From assembly GCA_964036045.1 (NCBI GenBank), contig OZ038385.1, positions 3,844,001 to 3,908,000 of the forward strand: a stretch of DNA of 64,000 nt, read 5' to 3'. Position numbers and translations under genes: made by a program. Source of the DNA: Eutreptiella sp. 'Long Island Sound 2002'. Taxonomy: Eukaryota; Euglenozoa; Euglenophyceae; Eutreptiales; Eutreptiaceae. Shown here piece by piece: positions 31,802 through 40,846 of the stretch (its first letter is position 1; every line of letters starts with the position of its first letter). Under the pieces are notes generated by a model. That model did not search any database, had not been told where the DNA came from, and was given only the letters and a program-made list of their open reading frames with translations.

Positions 31802-33227
31802 CTGCAGCATTGTAAGACCACAGAAAATGGGTGGAAAATTCGACAGCCAATGCAGACAAACATGGGGCTTCAGAATACGTCCGTACCAGCCTGGTTTCCC
31901 ACAGCCCACGTGAATCCACGCGTGCGCGAATCAGACTCCCCATCCCCTGTTTGCTGAGAGCAGCACCCCCGATCCCGTTGAAGGGGGGGGGGGAGAGAAA
32001 AAGCACTGTCGTTCCAGTTCCACGCAAATCTCCCAGCCCCATGGCCCAACCTCCACTAAAACTGTGGCTTTCCTTCCTTCAGCACAGGTCAGCTGCGGCA
32101 ACAGTTCCAGGCGCAGAATTGTTCAGCGCTGAAAAAATCTTTTTTGATCTGATGCACCCTGTGTTTGAGGTGTGTTCTTGAAGTTGTCCTGTAACAGATG
32201 TGGGTGTAGGCAGTGCAGAGGGACAGCCTTGTTCCTGCAGCCGAGGAGTCTTGATCCCAGCATCTACAGTATCTAACAACTACACGTGCACTCATCAGAG
32301 AGGGTACGTCTGCCCGGTGCACCCGGCATCCAAATCAATGTTCCGGCCATCTATCCAAAGGCGGGAAGAAAATTGCTCTGCGGGGGGGGGGGTGACACGG
32401 AAGCCCATTTTCCCAACCCCCCCCCCTCCTTGGCCGCCGTGACGGGAGGGGGGGTTCAGGGCGGGGGTGCCCGACCTGCCGTGCCGGGGGGGGGGGGGTC
32501 AACCCAACATCTATGGCTCAAAATGATACCCACGTCGCGCTGATCATTTTGACTACTCAAATGTGTGGGGGGGGGGGATTATTGGTGGAAAAAACTTTTT
32601 CAGGCTTAAATCACCTTGCAGAGGTTGTTAGATCAAAGCCAGGCAGGCGTATATAGGGGAAAACGCCACATACCCCCCCATTTTGGGCCTTTTTGGGCTT
32701 ATTCGCGTACCCTCCCCCAAGGGGTTGAATTGTTTGTTTAACCCCTTGTAAAATCATTATTTTGTCCAATAAATACATCCCCCAATGAGTTTTTGGTCCG
32801 GACCCCCCCCAGACCCCCCCACTTGAAACCCACTTTTTGGAGCTTTTGAGGGAGGTGGGGGGGTGGGGGTGGGGGTCAAAAATTGACCCCCCCTTTTTTT
32901 GGGTCGAAAGTCATGAATCTTTTGGTTTTTTTCGATTTTGAGCCGAAAAAGTGTTTCCGGGTCCCGACTCCATAGGGTTTGTATGGGGCGGAGTGGGACG
33001 AGCACTTATGCAGTTTATGCACTTTCAAGCCATTTTTGGTATGTTGGCGGTTTTGGCGACCTCGGTGACCCCGTAGTACCCACTCTGAGGGGTGTGCGTG
33101 GGGATGTTGTGACAGTATATGCCTACTAAGATACGGAAGGACGTTTTTTTGCAGTCTGTAGCCTTGCCGAGGGCCGGTCAATGCCGGTGCCAAAGACGCG
33201 AAATGGCTGTTTCCACCAATAATGGCC
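31802..33227. repeat. Homopolymer-rich repetitive region
   Basis: At least six runs of nine or more G or C occur (near 31985, 32383, 32409, 32486, 32568 and others). A ~60-bp segment at 32383-32445 (GACACGGAAGCCCATTTTCC followed by a C-run and CTCCTTGGCCGCC) is a diverged copy of 34078-34145. A hairpin (CAAAATGAT...ATCATTTTG) lies at 32518-32552. No gene is visible. Confidence 0.5.
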
Positions 33228-33985
33228 TGGTGAACACAACCTGCTTGTGTAGTTTTTCAGCCTATACAGCTCAAAAATCGAAGTTTTCGAAACTTATTTT
33301 TTTGATATTGTGATCACCTAAAATGACCATCCAAGGTATGTAAAGCATGTTTTAGGCCGTATTTATGTGTTTTTCACCCTATTGGGTATTAGCTCCGGGG
33401 GGGGGGGGTCTCCCAAGGGATGGGTACACAACCTACTAATGCAGCTTTTCACCCTAGGCAACTCAAAAATTGAAGTTTTCGAAACTTATTTTTATCATAT
33501 TGTGATCACTTAAAATGACCATCCAAGGTATGTAAAGCATGTTTTAGGCCGCATTTCCGTGTTTTTCACCCTATTTGGGTATTAGGTCCAGGGGGGGGGG
33601 GGGGTCTCCCAAGGGATTGGCACACAACCTGCTCATGCAGTTTTTTACCTTGGACAGCCAAAAATCGAAGTTTTCGAAACTTGTTTTTTTGATACCATGA
33701 TCACCTAAAATGACCATCCAAGGTATGTAAAGCATGTTTCACGCCGTATTCATATGTTTTTCACTCTATTTGGGTATTGGGTGCGGGGGGGGGGGGGGTC
33801 TCCCAAGGGATTGGTACACAACCTGTTTATGTAGTTTTTCACCTTGGACAGCTCAAAAATCGAATTTTTTGAAACTTATTTTTTTGATACCGTGATCACC
33901 TAAAATGACCATCCAAGGTATGTAAATCATGTTTTAGCCCGTATTTATGTAGTATTTACCCTATTTTGGGTGTGTGTTGCTTGGG
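33228..33985. repeat. Minisatellite, four ~193-bp units with G-runs
   Basis: CCAAGGTATGTAAA recurs at 33331, 33523, 33718 and 33913, giving periods of 192, 195 and 195 bp. Each unit contains AAAAATCGAAGTTTTCGAAA or a close variant, then TGATCACCTAAAATGACCAT, then GTGTTTTTCACCCTATTTGG and a run of 10-14 G followed by TCTCCCAAGGGAT. Unit 1 is truncated on the left; the last ends before its G-run. Length differences come mainly from the G-run. Confidence 0.88.
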
Positions 33986-34382
33986 GTAGATTCTCTGTGA
34001 GGTGGACTTGCCGAAGGCAATAGAATTTTGTGTTCCTGCACCTTCGGCGCCAACATCCGTTCTTACACAAAACAAAGGGCCCGACACGGAACCCCTTTTC
34101 TCCAACCCCCCCCCCCCTCCTTCGGCGGGCGTCCATGTCACCCCCCCCCCCCCGCAGAGCAATTTTCAGGTCGCCCAATGCTTTACCACCAAACATCACT
34201 CCCTCCTCCGGCCCAGGAACCCTAAGCACGAATGACACGTCAAAGGACAAGTGCGGGCGAACAAGAAAGCTTTCATGCCTTGGTATCGACAACCGTAACC
34301 CCTACCTAGGATTGTGTTCCAAGGAAATAATAGGGTGTATTGTAACATGGGAAGGTCATGGATGTAGAGAAGGATTGCAGAA
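33986..34382. other. Intergenic with C-runs
   Basis: C-runs of about nine to thirteen lie near 34107 and 34141. The segment 34078-34145 is the second copy of the repeat at 32383-32445. No gene is visible. Confidence 0.4.
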
Positions 34383-34841
34383 TTATGGTGCAACATGCAC
34401 AACTTCATCCCCACCAGTGTGAGGGTCAATGCATTCAATGCAATACTTCTCATTGTACTGCACACAAATTGTGGTGGTGCATTTGTGACAACACAAAGCA
34501 CAAACGTCTTCATCATCATCTTCACAATCATCTCGTGAGGCGGCGCTTGGGTCATCTACAACGGCCCAAACATGTGGCGGCACATGGTACCATGGACCAT
34601 AAGGTTGATACCATACTTGCCCCCTGATGCAAAACTGTGTGAAATGCAACAATACACACACACCTTGGTGCAATTGATCTGCATCGCCGGGCCATACGTT
34701 CCTAACCAATCCCCAATGCCACAAATGACAAAATAACCGTTCAATCCTTGCACTATACAAGCCGTGCACATCATTGTATGACTGTTGGCAATCACTCAAG
34801 TTCCCATTTTTTTGCCCAACAAATGGGACTATCACATGCAC
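34383..34841 (-). CDS. Doubtful Cys-rich frame with acidic stretch
   Basis: The minus-strand frame of about 152 codons ends with RDDCEDDDEDVCALCCHKC, then ICVQYNEKYCIECI. This acidic patch is followed by a cluster of six or more cysteines that could bind zinc. The upstream two thirds are Trp- and Tyr-rich without a recognisable fold. The Cys cluster resembles, only in style, the other finger fragments in this window. It may be a transposon remnant. Confidence 0.25.
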   Translation of the reverse strand: MHVIVPFVGQKNGNLSDCQQSYNDVHGLYSARIERLFCHLWHWGLVRNVWPGDADQLHQGVCVLLHFTQFCIRGQVWYQPYGPWYHVPPHVWAVVDDPSAASRDDCEDDDEDVCALCCHKCTTTICVQYNEKYCIECIDPHTGGDEVVHVAP

Positions 34842-34928
34842 CCTACCCTTGTAGGCCCCATCATGGCCACCACCTCAAAATCAAAGAAATCCCCCATGTC
34901 AACTTCGACCGTCACCTTATAAACAGTA

Positions 34929-35036
34929 TGGCTACTTCACCCCTGCCTTCTCGGGGTCCCCATGGTGGGAAAAAGTCAATATGGCTACGCAACCCTTGCC
35001 TTCTTGGGGGTCCCCATAGTGGGGAGAAATCAACCT
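34929..35036. repeat. Tandem ~54-bp repeat, two units, locus 2
   Basis: ATGGCTACTTCACCCCTGCC and ATGGCTACGCAACCCTTGCC begin two units. Each continues TTCTCGGGGTCCCCAT or TTCTTGGGGGTCCCCAT and ends in an A/G stretch. The layout matches the array at 8966-9121 (AAAATGGCTAC then GTCTCCAAA), so this is a dispersed satellite-like family. Confidence 0.55.
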
Positions 35037-35754
35037 AGAAAGGAGTGGATGCGGTGTAAATGAGCAAAAAATGTACGAAAAGGGGTGAAAGTGGGTGCAA
35101 GTGGGTGAAAATTCAAATATCACATATCCCAAATGCGAAAAAAGCATCAAAATACCAGTTTTCAAAGAACAACGGGTCCCCAACACAGGGATAAAAAACC
35201 GGAAAGGAGGAGGAGGACTAGGGGGGGAATATAGGAGAAAACTTTGCCCGGCGTGCCTGGCGTGCTAATGTACTCTCAGAGGGCTGTGCGTATCAGCCAA
35301 ATGGGCCATTGGGAAACTGTAGGGTGCCTAACTGAGCTATGGAAAAAACAGGAGGAACTACGCTAAGGTTCCCCTTGGTATCAGTGCTCACACCAGGGGC
35401 GCTTCTGTGCCTGGTCCGTACCTGGGAGTATCATTTTATTCAGCGCTGAACACTTCTGCACACGGAATGTCACAGAGTTTCGCGAATGGTTGGGGAAATC
35501 GCATGTTGATGGGGATGCGCAGTTGAATAATGCTTCGCTTGGAAACCGGGTTTTGTAAAAGATTTCAGAACCGGAAATGGGGTCCTTGCTTCGCTCTGCA
35601 CTGCCTTCAGAATCCTTCAGCGGCCCTTGGCCCTCGGCAAGCTACAATTTTCAGTTCGCCAGAAAAGGATCAGGGAGGGGTGCACTCCCTATTGCCAGGC
35701 CAGGTGCGCATTGGCGAGGCTCGGGCCATGGAAATCCGCTCTGAGGGCAAATAC
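35037..35754. other. Downstream part of the SKA2-like gene; possible last exon
   Basis: On the minus strand a phase-0 open frame of 86 codons follows the acceptor-like GAAAATTGTAG above 35641 and ends in TGA at 35381. It would complete the SKA2-like gene, but its sequence does not resemble the expected helical tail, so I leave it unassigned. Left of 35380 nothing is visible. Confidence 0.3.
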
Positions 35755-37199
35755 CTGAGCATTGCTCACAAGAATGTCTTGTGTGGCATTGATGAGGGCC
35801 TCCTTTGTTGCCATGACCTGGTTGCACTGCTTCTTGAGGGCTGAGGAGACGCACAAATGCGCAGGAACATAGAGTGGAGGCAAACTTAAGGAATCTAGGC
35901 TCCCTGTTGCGAAGCATGGGACGAAAGGATTCCCCAAAAGCCCTGTGCGGCCCCCCTTGAGGAGGGGGTGAGCGGTACCGTGCAAACACGAATATGTTTT
36001 AAAACACGAACATTTTGCGAAAATGAAAACAAGTAATATTTAGCAAAAATTTTTGTTGTTGCCACTAAACAGCGCCAAATTTTTTTGCAATTATTTTCAA
36101 TTTGCGAGCCGAAATCTGTGTATGGAGCCCCTAAAATTATTTTTTGTGATTCATTTTTGTCCAACTGCCATTTTGTGTTTGATAATGTATGCTCACTGCT
36201 GCCATTTGGAACAATTTTCACCCCTCAGTTTGTATATGGTCCTTGGCACTAGTAGGTCAGGCACAGGCATTATCCTAGTGGCCAGTGCACTGCCCTGGCA
36301 AATGTAGATTGTTGGTTTAAATCCTGCAGGGACTATATTTATCACCTGCCTTGCAGTGGTCCGCCCGATGAAAAAAATGTTTTCCATGCAAAGCTCACCA
36401 CACGAGCGTTCACAAACGGTACACACCCAACACTCTCCGGATTATTTATTTGCTGTCCTCTGGCCCAACATGGGGTTGCGCCACCCAGTACCCACCCCTG
36501 CCGCATCGGAGTCTCTAATGTGCAGAGCGTTGAGGTGGCGAAAGCATGTTCGGGATGAGTTGCATTGGGCAACCCCCAAAGGGGGGACGGTCCCCTGTTC
36601 CCCTTTGTGTACCCCCACGTGTTGCCCAGGTGCGGTGGGTCCTCCGCGTGGTGGGTGGTGGTCGTACAAGGCTGTAGGGCAGCTGCTAGTACTCAGAATT
36701 CGTGAAACCAAAGCACAAAGGGAGAATAGCTGTCCACTCACACACAGGTTAGGGTTAGGGTTAGGGTTGTCCGAGTCCGTACCGCCTTCCATGTGACAAA
36801 ACCAACATCCCGTTGCTAATCTGAAATTGTGCAGCACACAGACAGAGCTTCACTGGACGTAGGCACTTTGGAGCAGCATCCCATGTGCACACAGAGATGT
36901 GCCCTGACGTAATGAGAGTATAGAGCTGTTCAGTCAGCGAATGATGTGGATCTTGTTCTCCCTTGTGCCCGTTTCCCTGGTGAGTGGGCCGATACCAGGC
37001 TCATACCCGAGACGTCGCTGACCAGGCGATGCAAGCGGCTCAATAAAGTCAGGGGATTGGCAGCAAGGGGTAGTGCAGTGCCGTCAAATTTCTCGTGGAA
37101 CTGTGCATCTAGGATGTGCGCCATGTGGGTCAGGTCTGCATCCGTCTTTTGGAACTCCATCTCCAATTGACCCAAAGAATAGTAAACATCATTTGCCAT
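35755..37199 (-). CDS. SKA2: SKA2-like kinetochore protein (two exons found, 3' end open)
   Basis: Exon 1 runs from ATG at 37199 to 37007 (donor TCGG then GTATGA). Exon 2 runs from 35840 (acceptor GTCTCCTCAG) to 35755 (donor CTCAG then GTATTT). Phases fit and give 93 residues so far. Exon 1 encodes LGQLEMEFQKTDADLTHM and later NPLTLLSRLHRL. This matches the animal SKA2 start, where LELMFQKAESDLDYI and NPVTLLKEL hold the same positions. Exon 2 (LKKQCNQVMATKEALINATQ) supplies the next helix. SKA2 forms a coiled-coil dimer core with SKA1 and SKA3 that couples kinetochores to spindle microtubules. The final exon was not identified; the usual length is about 120 residues. The 1166-bp intron carries a SINE-like copy and a short telomere-like block. 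Identification rests on the N-terminal pattern. Confidence 0.7.
36265..36352 (+). repeat. tRNA-derived SINE-like copy 3
   Basis: GGCATTATCCTAGTGGCCAG forms an A-box-like start and GTTGGTTTAAATCCTGCAG a B-box-like element 35 bases later. The tail TATTTATCACCTGCCTT resembles that of the copy at 30320. It lies inside the intron of the SKA2-like gene, on the opposite strand. Confidence 0.5.
36748..36768 (+). repeat. Short interstitial telomere-like block
   Basis: Three and a half perfect GGTTAG units occur inside the SKA2-like intron. A longer degenerate tract of the same repeat lies at 59.9-60.4 kb. Confidence 0.7.
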
Positions 37200-37995
37200 T
37201 GCGCTGGGGCATTGTGACGTGGGCAGTGAATGGGGGCAGGCGAGGGACGTTGAGAAGATGGAGAACGGAATGCTGGATGCCTTGCACAGCCTTGTCGTCT
37301 GACTGTCATTTCCACTGTGCTTGCGCAATGGAGGGGAGGAGGGGGGTAATGTACACGGCAGACGTATAAGCACCGCAAAACTTGCACATGACCTGCACTT
37401 GAAATCTCCACATTCTGGAAACCCCCGCCTTTTGTGAAAAAAAAACCTCACTTGAGTTCGTTTGGTTGTTGTGGTTGCTTGCTGGGTGCATATACCACAA
37501 TCCATGCATCTTTTGGGGACTGCTTTCCTAAGGTGCCTTGTTGTGTGTCTCCGTATGTGTGCATGTATGTGTCTGTAGTGGGGTGTCATCCTTTTTCCAT
37601 CAGGGTATCCACGGTGCATGCGCAACCCGTTGTTATTGGGCACCACTCGTATGCTTGAGGGCCTTCGGTCTGAATCGAGGATCGAAATCGAACCCGGAAT
37701 CGATCGCCGATTGCCATCCACCAGCAGGTTGCCATGCACGTGCATCAATTCATCAAGCGTCATACTGCACAGTCAAGTGCCATGCAGAGGCTTGTTGCAA
37801 GGGCATGCACAGCCTCTGTTCCTGCTTTTTCAGTTGTATCAGAAAACGAGGGAATTCACCAACTCTGAAATTCATGTTGCTTCAGGTGTGTGACTTTTCG
37901 CTCAGCTGTGCGAATTGGCTTGCAGATGGCATCTGCGTGGGAATGCTTCTTGCATCCTGTGACATCATGATACCTTCAACATGTGTGTATGTATA
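37200..37995. other. Upstream region of the SKA2-like gene
   Basis: This interval should contain the minus-strand gene's promoter and 5' untranslated region. The minus strand stays open from 37763, but the extra 188 codons before the chosen ATG show no conservation and include low-complexity stretches, so they are not annotated as coding. Confidence 0.4.
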
Positions 37996-38740
37996 CAGTC
38001 CGAGCAAAAATTACCAAGGGAAATATTTCCCAGGAAAACATTACCCAAAAAAAATCAAAAATTAAGGTTGTTTTGGCAATTGTGGTTTTACCCCACTTCC
38101 GGGTTCCAAGTTCTTGATCATTTTTTTCCAATGCAGGCCCCTCTTTCTTGCATGGTCTATTTTTGTCATTAATGTGCATGTCGTTCCGCCTGTTGTGGTG
38201 GATGCGCATCGGGCGAGATGTGGTTTGTCAGCCCCCCGGCACAATTGGAGTGATGAGTACATCAAAACAGTTACTGACTGGGCAAGGCAACATGGCATGG
38301 TTGGGGCTATACAACGACATCAAAGAGGTGATAAGAGGGAGCACAAGTTGGGATGCCACACAGTTTATGGGTGGCTGAAGTATTTCCAAACAAATGGCGA
38401 TTATTTTCACACCCAGAAAGAAGGTCGAAGAAAGATTTTGTCTGAGGCTGAGTGTGCTGAAGTTCAAGATGCTGTCACCAAACTGAGAGCCGAGCCCAGT
38501 GGTGAGTCACTGACAGCAAATTGTGTTGCCTCTGCCGTTTGTCATGGCTGTTGGTTGGACCACAGCAGCCATTTGTCCCGCCCTTTAACCATTAATGGTG
38601 CAACTCACATCAGTTTTCCGTTGCCTTGTGCTGCATTGTGGCAGGGAAAAATGACGTCCAATTTGCTACGATACCAAAACATTGCCCAAAAAATTGGCTT
38701 TGTTGGCTAATTTTGACCTTTGGTAATTTTGCTTTGCATG
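37996..38740 (+). mobile_element. TA-flanked Tc1/mariner/pogo-type element remnant with HTH frame
   Basis: The left end CAGTCCGAGCAAAAATTACC at 37996 and the complement of the right end, CATGCAAAGCAAAATTACC ending at 38740, form imperfect terminal inverted repeats. TA flanks both sides (37994-37995 and 38741-38742). A 14-bp palindrome (GGGAAATATTTCCC) lies just inside the left end. The plus strand from about 38235 encodes HNWSDEYIKTVTDWARQHG and VYGWLKYFQTNGDYF, then KILSEAECAEVQDAVTKLR. This has the pattern of the N-terminal helix-turn-helix region of pogo-like transposases. The catalytic DDE half is absent, so the 745-bp copy is a deletion derivative that would need a partner transposase to move. 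Confidence 0.65.
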
Positions 38741-40635
38741 TATGTGTGGCATAGTAAGCACGGAAGGATTTCTGTTCTTGCTCTTCTGTATCCACCGCAA
38801 ACAGGTTGGTGTTCAGCCGCTTGTATTTGCCAGCATTACGCATGCTACCCTCTAGTGCTGTCCGTTTGTATGCTGATTGCATGTGGGGTTCCACTGCGTT
38901 GCTGCCACCATGTGGCGGCCTTCGCTAGGCTGCGGGTGTAAGCCCTCGGCTGTTCGTGCTCATTGACCTGCAGCGCACCAGGCCGTTTGTATTGGGTGTG
39001 CCCCATATGTCCCCTGGCACATGGTACAGCAGTGTCGAACTCCAGCTGCACACGTTGTGCACTGTGTGGCTGTTCTCGGGGCGTTTCCATGACATGTTTG
39101 CCCTTGTCGCTTCCTGGTCTCTAGCGCCCTGGGCCTCCTTGGGCCCTGCGCAGGTGAGAATAGGGGGTGGGGCACCGCTGCCACCTGCAGCTCCTTGTTG
39201 AGTTTCTGTGCTTGTTCCTGGTTATCCACAGTCTCTTGCTTGATCCTGCATTCCTGGACTGGGCTGCTGACAAGATACTCAGGGAACAGAAGATTCCAAA
39301 CGGAGCCCCAGGCTCAGACCACTTTTGGGAAAATGAACATGATTAGCAATTGATGCTGAGTACCAAGCATACGTACCTGTGCAGCTCACTGAAATTTCCA
39401 ATGCACATTGACCTCAGGGCTGTTTGCGCATTCAGGAACAAACATCACCGAAAGCAAGATGAACACAGCCTTCTGGCCCCCTCCCCTGGCAATAGCCCGG
39501 CATAGGATGTTGGACCACCACCTGTTGATGATCATTGAATGCTGACCGGCTTTTCCAGCAGTGTGTGTTGAGCACCGTAGAAATTTTAAGTCTTTGAAAA
39601 AAATGATTCATGCTGGCAAAGAGTTATTTTCCGATGAAAAAAGAAAAAAGGAAAAAAAATCAGATAATTTTTTGTGTTTCGGAGACCGTGAAACTAGCCG
39701 CAAAATGAGCAAAAACGAAATAATTTTTGCAGCGCAACAAGGAAAATTTGGGTCAAATTGCACGAAAATAGAGAATTGTACAGTCTGTACACCACATCTC
39801 TGGGCTCTTGCCTGTTTCTTGGCAGTTACCATGTTTCGGGGGCGTTTCTGCACAGCACGCGGACAGCGCCCATTAATACCCTGCAAACCACCCACCACTA
39901 GGGAAGCATATGTCTGCAGGGCAGATTTAGACAGCAATGCCGCATTTTCAGTGTGAAACATACCTCTATCTAAGTGTCTGAACTGAGTGACAATCTGAGC
40001 AGTCCTATGCACAGCGACACAGGAGTTATTGCAGCCACCTTGGCCATCGGGGGAAACGGGTCCAAAATAGCCTATTTTTCGCACAGCGCGCGCACAGCGC
40101 ACAGTGCGCCCCCTCAGTACCCTCAAACTTCCCCATACAAAGCAGGTTCGGAATAATTTGTGCCCCTTGCTTCTGCTGCGACTCACATCTCATGAACCAC
40201 TCATTAGCAATTAATCAAACCATCTATTAATTATTATTATTCACCCACTAATTATTCATTAAAGTCTTTAAATTTCCTTAAACCTTCGACCATGCCCACA
40301 CAATCGGCCCTTGCATTGAAGGATCCGCTCTGCCTGCTCCCAACAGCCTCCAAGGGGCAGCACCTACCGACCAGACGCTCCATTCGGACATAAGACGGCA
40401 TTCCACTCCTTTCTTTTTCACAGTCACGGTCCGATTTATGCAACGTCGGGTGGCTGTTGCGGCTCGTGTCGCTGCTTACGCTGCACAGACAGCAGCGCGC
40501 CCGCCCCAGAGGCATCGAAGATGTGTAGGTAGGAGCCCATTCAGGTCCAAATCGCAGATGTGTTAGGAGTCAGCTGGGGGGTCAGAGAGCGGGGAACCTT
40601 GCCCTTGAATATGCCGGGGGGTGCACAATACTCAC
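38741..40635. other. Intergenic, no gene assigned
   Basis: A-rich stretches lie at 39590-39740. A weakly duplicated segment around GCACAGCACGCGGACAGCGC (39854) and GCACAGCGCGCGCACAGCGC (40081) is seen. A possible further exon of the minus-strand candidate at 40636-40846 may lie near 40400-40490 (acceptor CTGTCTGTGCAG, donor GTAGGT) but its phase is uncertain. Confidence 0.35.
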
Positions 40636-40846
40636 TAAAGATTTGGGGCCTTGCCTTTCTGTTGGCGGCGACGCCAAAATGAACAAATCTAAGTGACATG
40701 TAGGCCTGACCAACCAGCCTTAGCGGCTCAACAGTACGGTCTATAGTCTGCAATATGCCCGAGCCGCTCAATAAATAGCTGGCACAATCCAACGAGAGAA
40801 AATATATACTTTGCCCTTTGACAGCGGATGCAGTCCTTGTCATCAT
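40636..40846 (-). CDS. Candidate first exon, unknown protein
   Basis: A double ATG at 40846-40843 opens a 70-codon frame that reaches an excellent donor (CTTTA then GTGAGTATT) at 40636. The peptide begins MMTRTASAVKGQSIYFLSL and includes GILQTIDRTVEPLRLVG and SLRFVHFGVAANRKA, a mix of hydrophobic and basic residues typical of a folded domain. I cannot match it to a family. The next exon is not settled. Confidence 0.4.

Noticed and set aside
33228-33985. CRISPR-like array
   Set aside because: The repeated units are contiguous 192-195-bp copies without unique spacers, and the DNA is eukaryotic. No other region has short repeats with regular unique spacers.
35381-35641. Third exon of the SKA2-like gene
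   Set aside because: The frame and phase fit, but the acceptor is weak and the peptide does not look like the expected helical tail.
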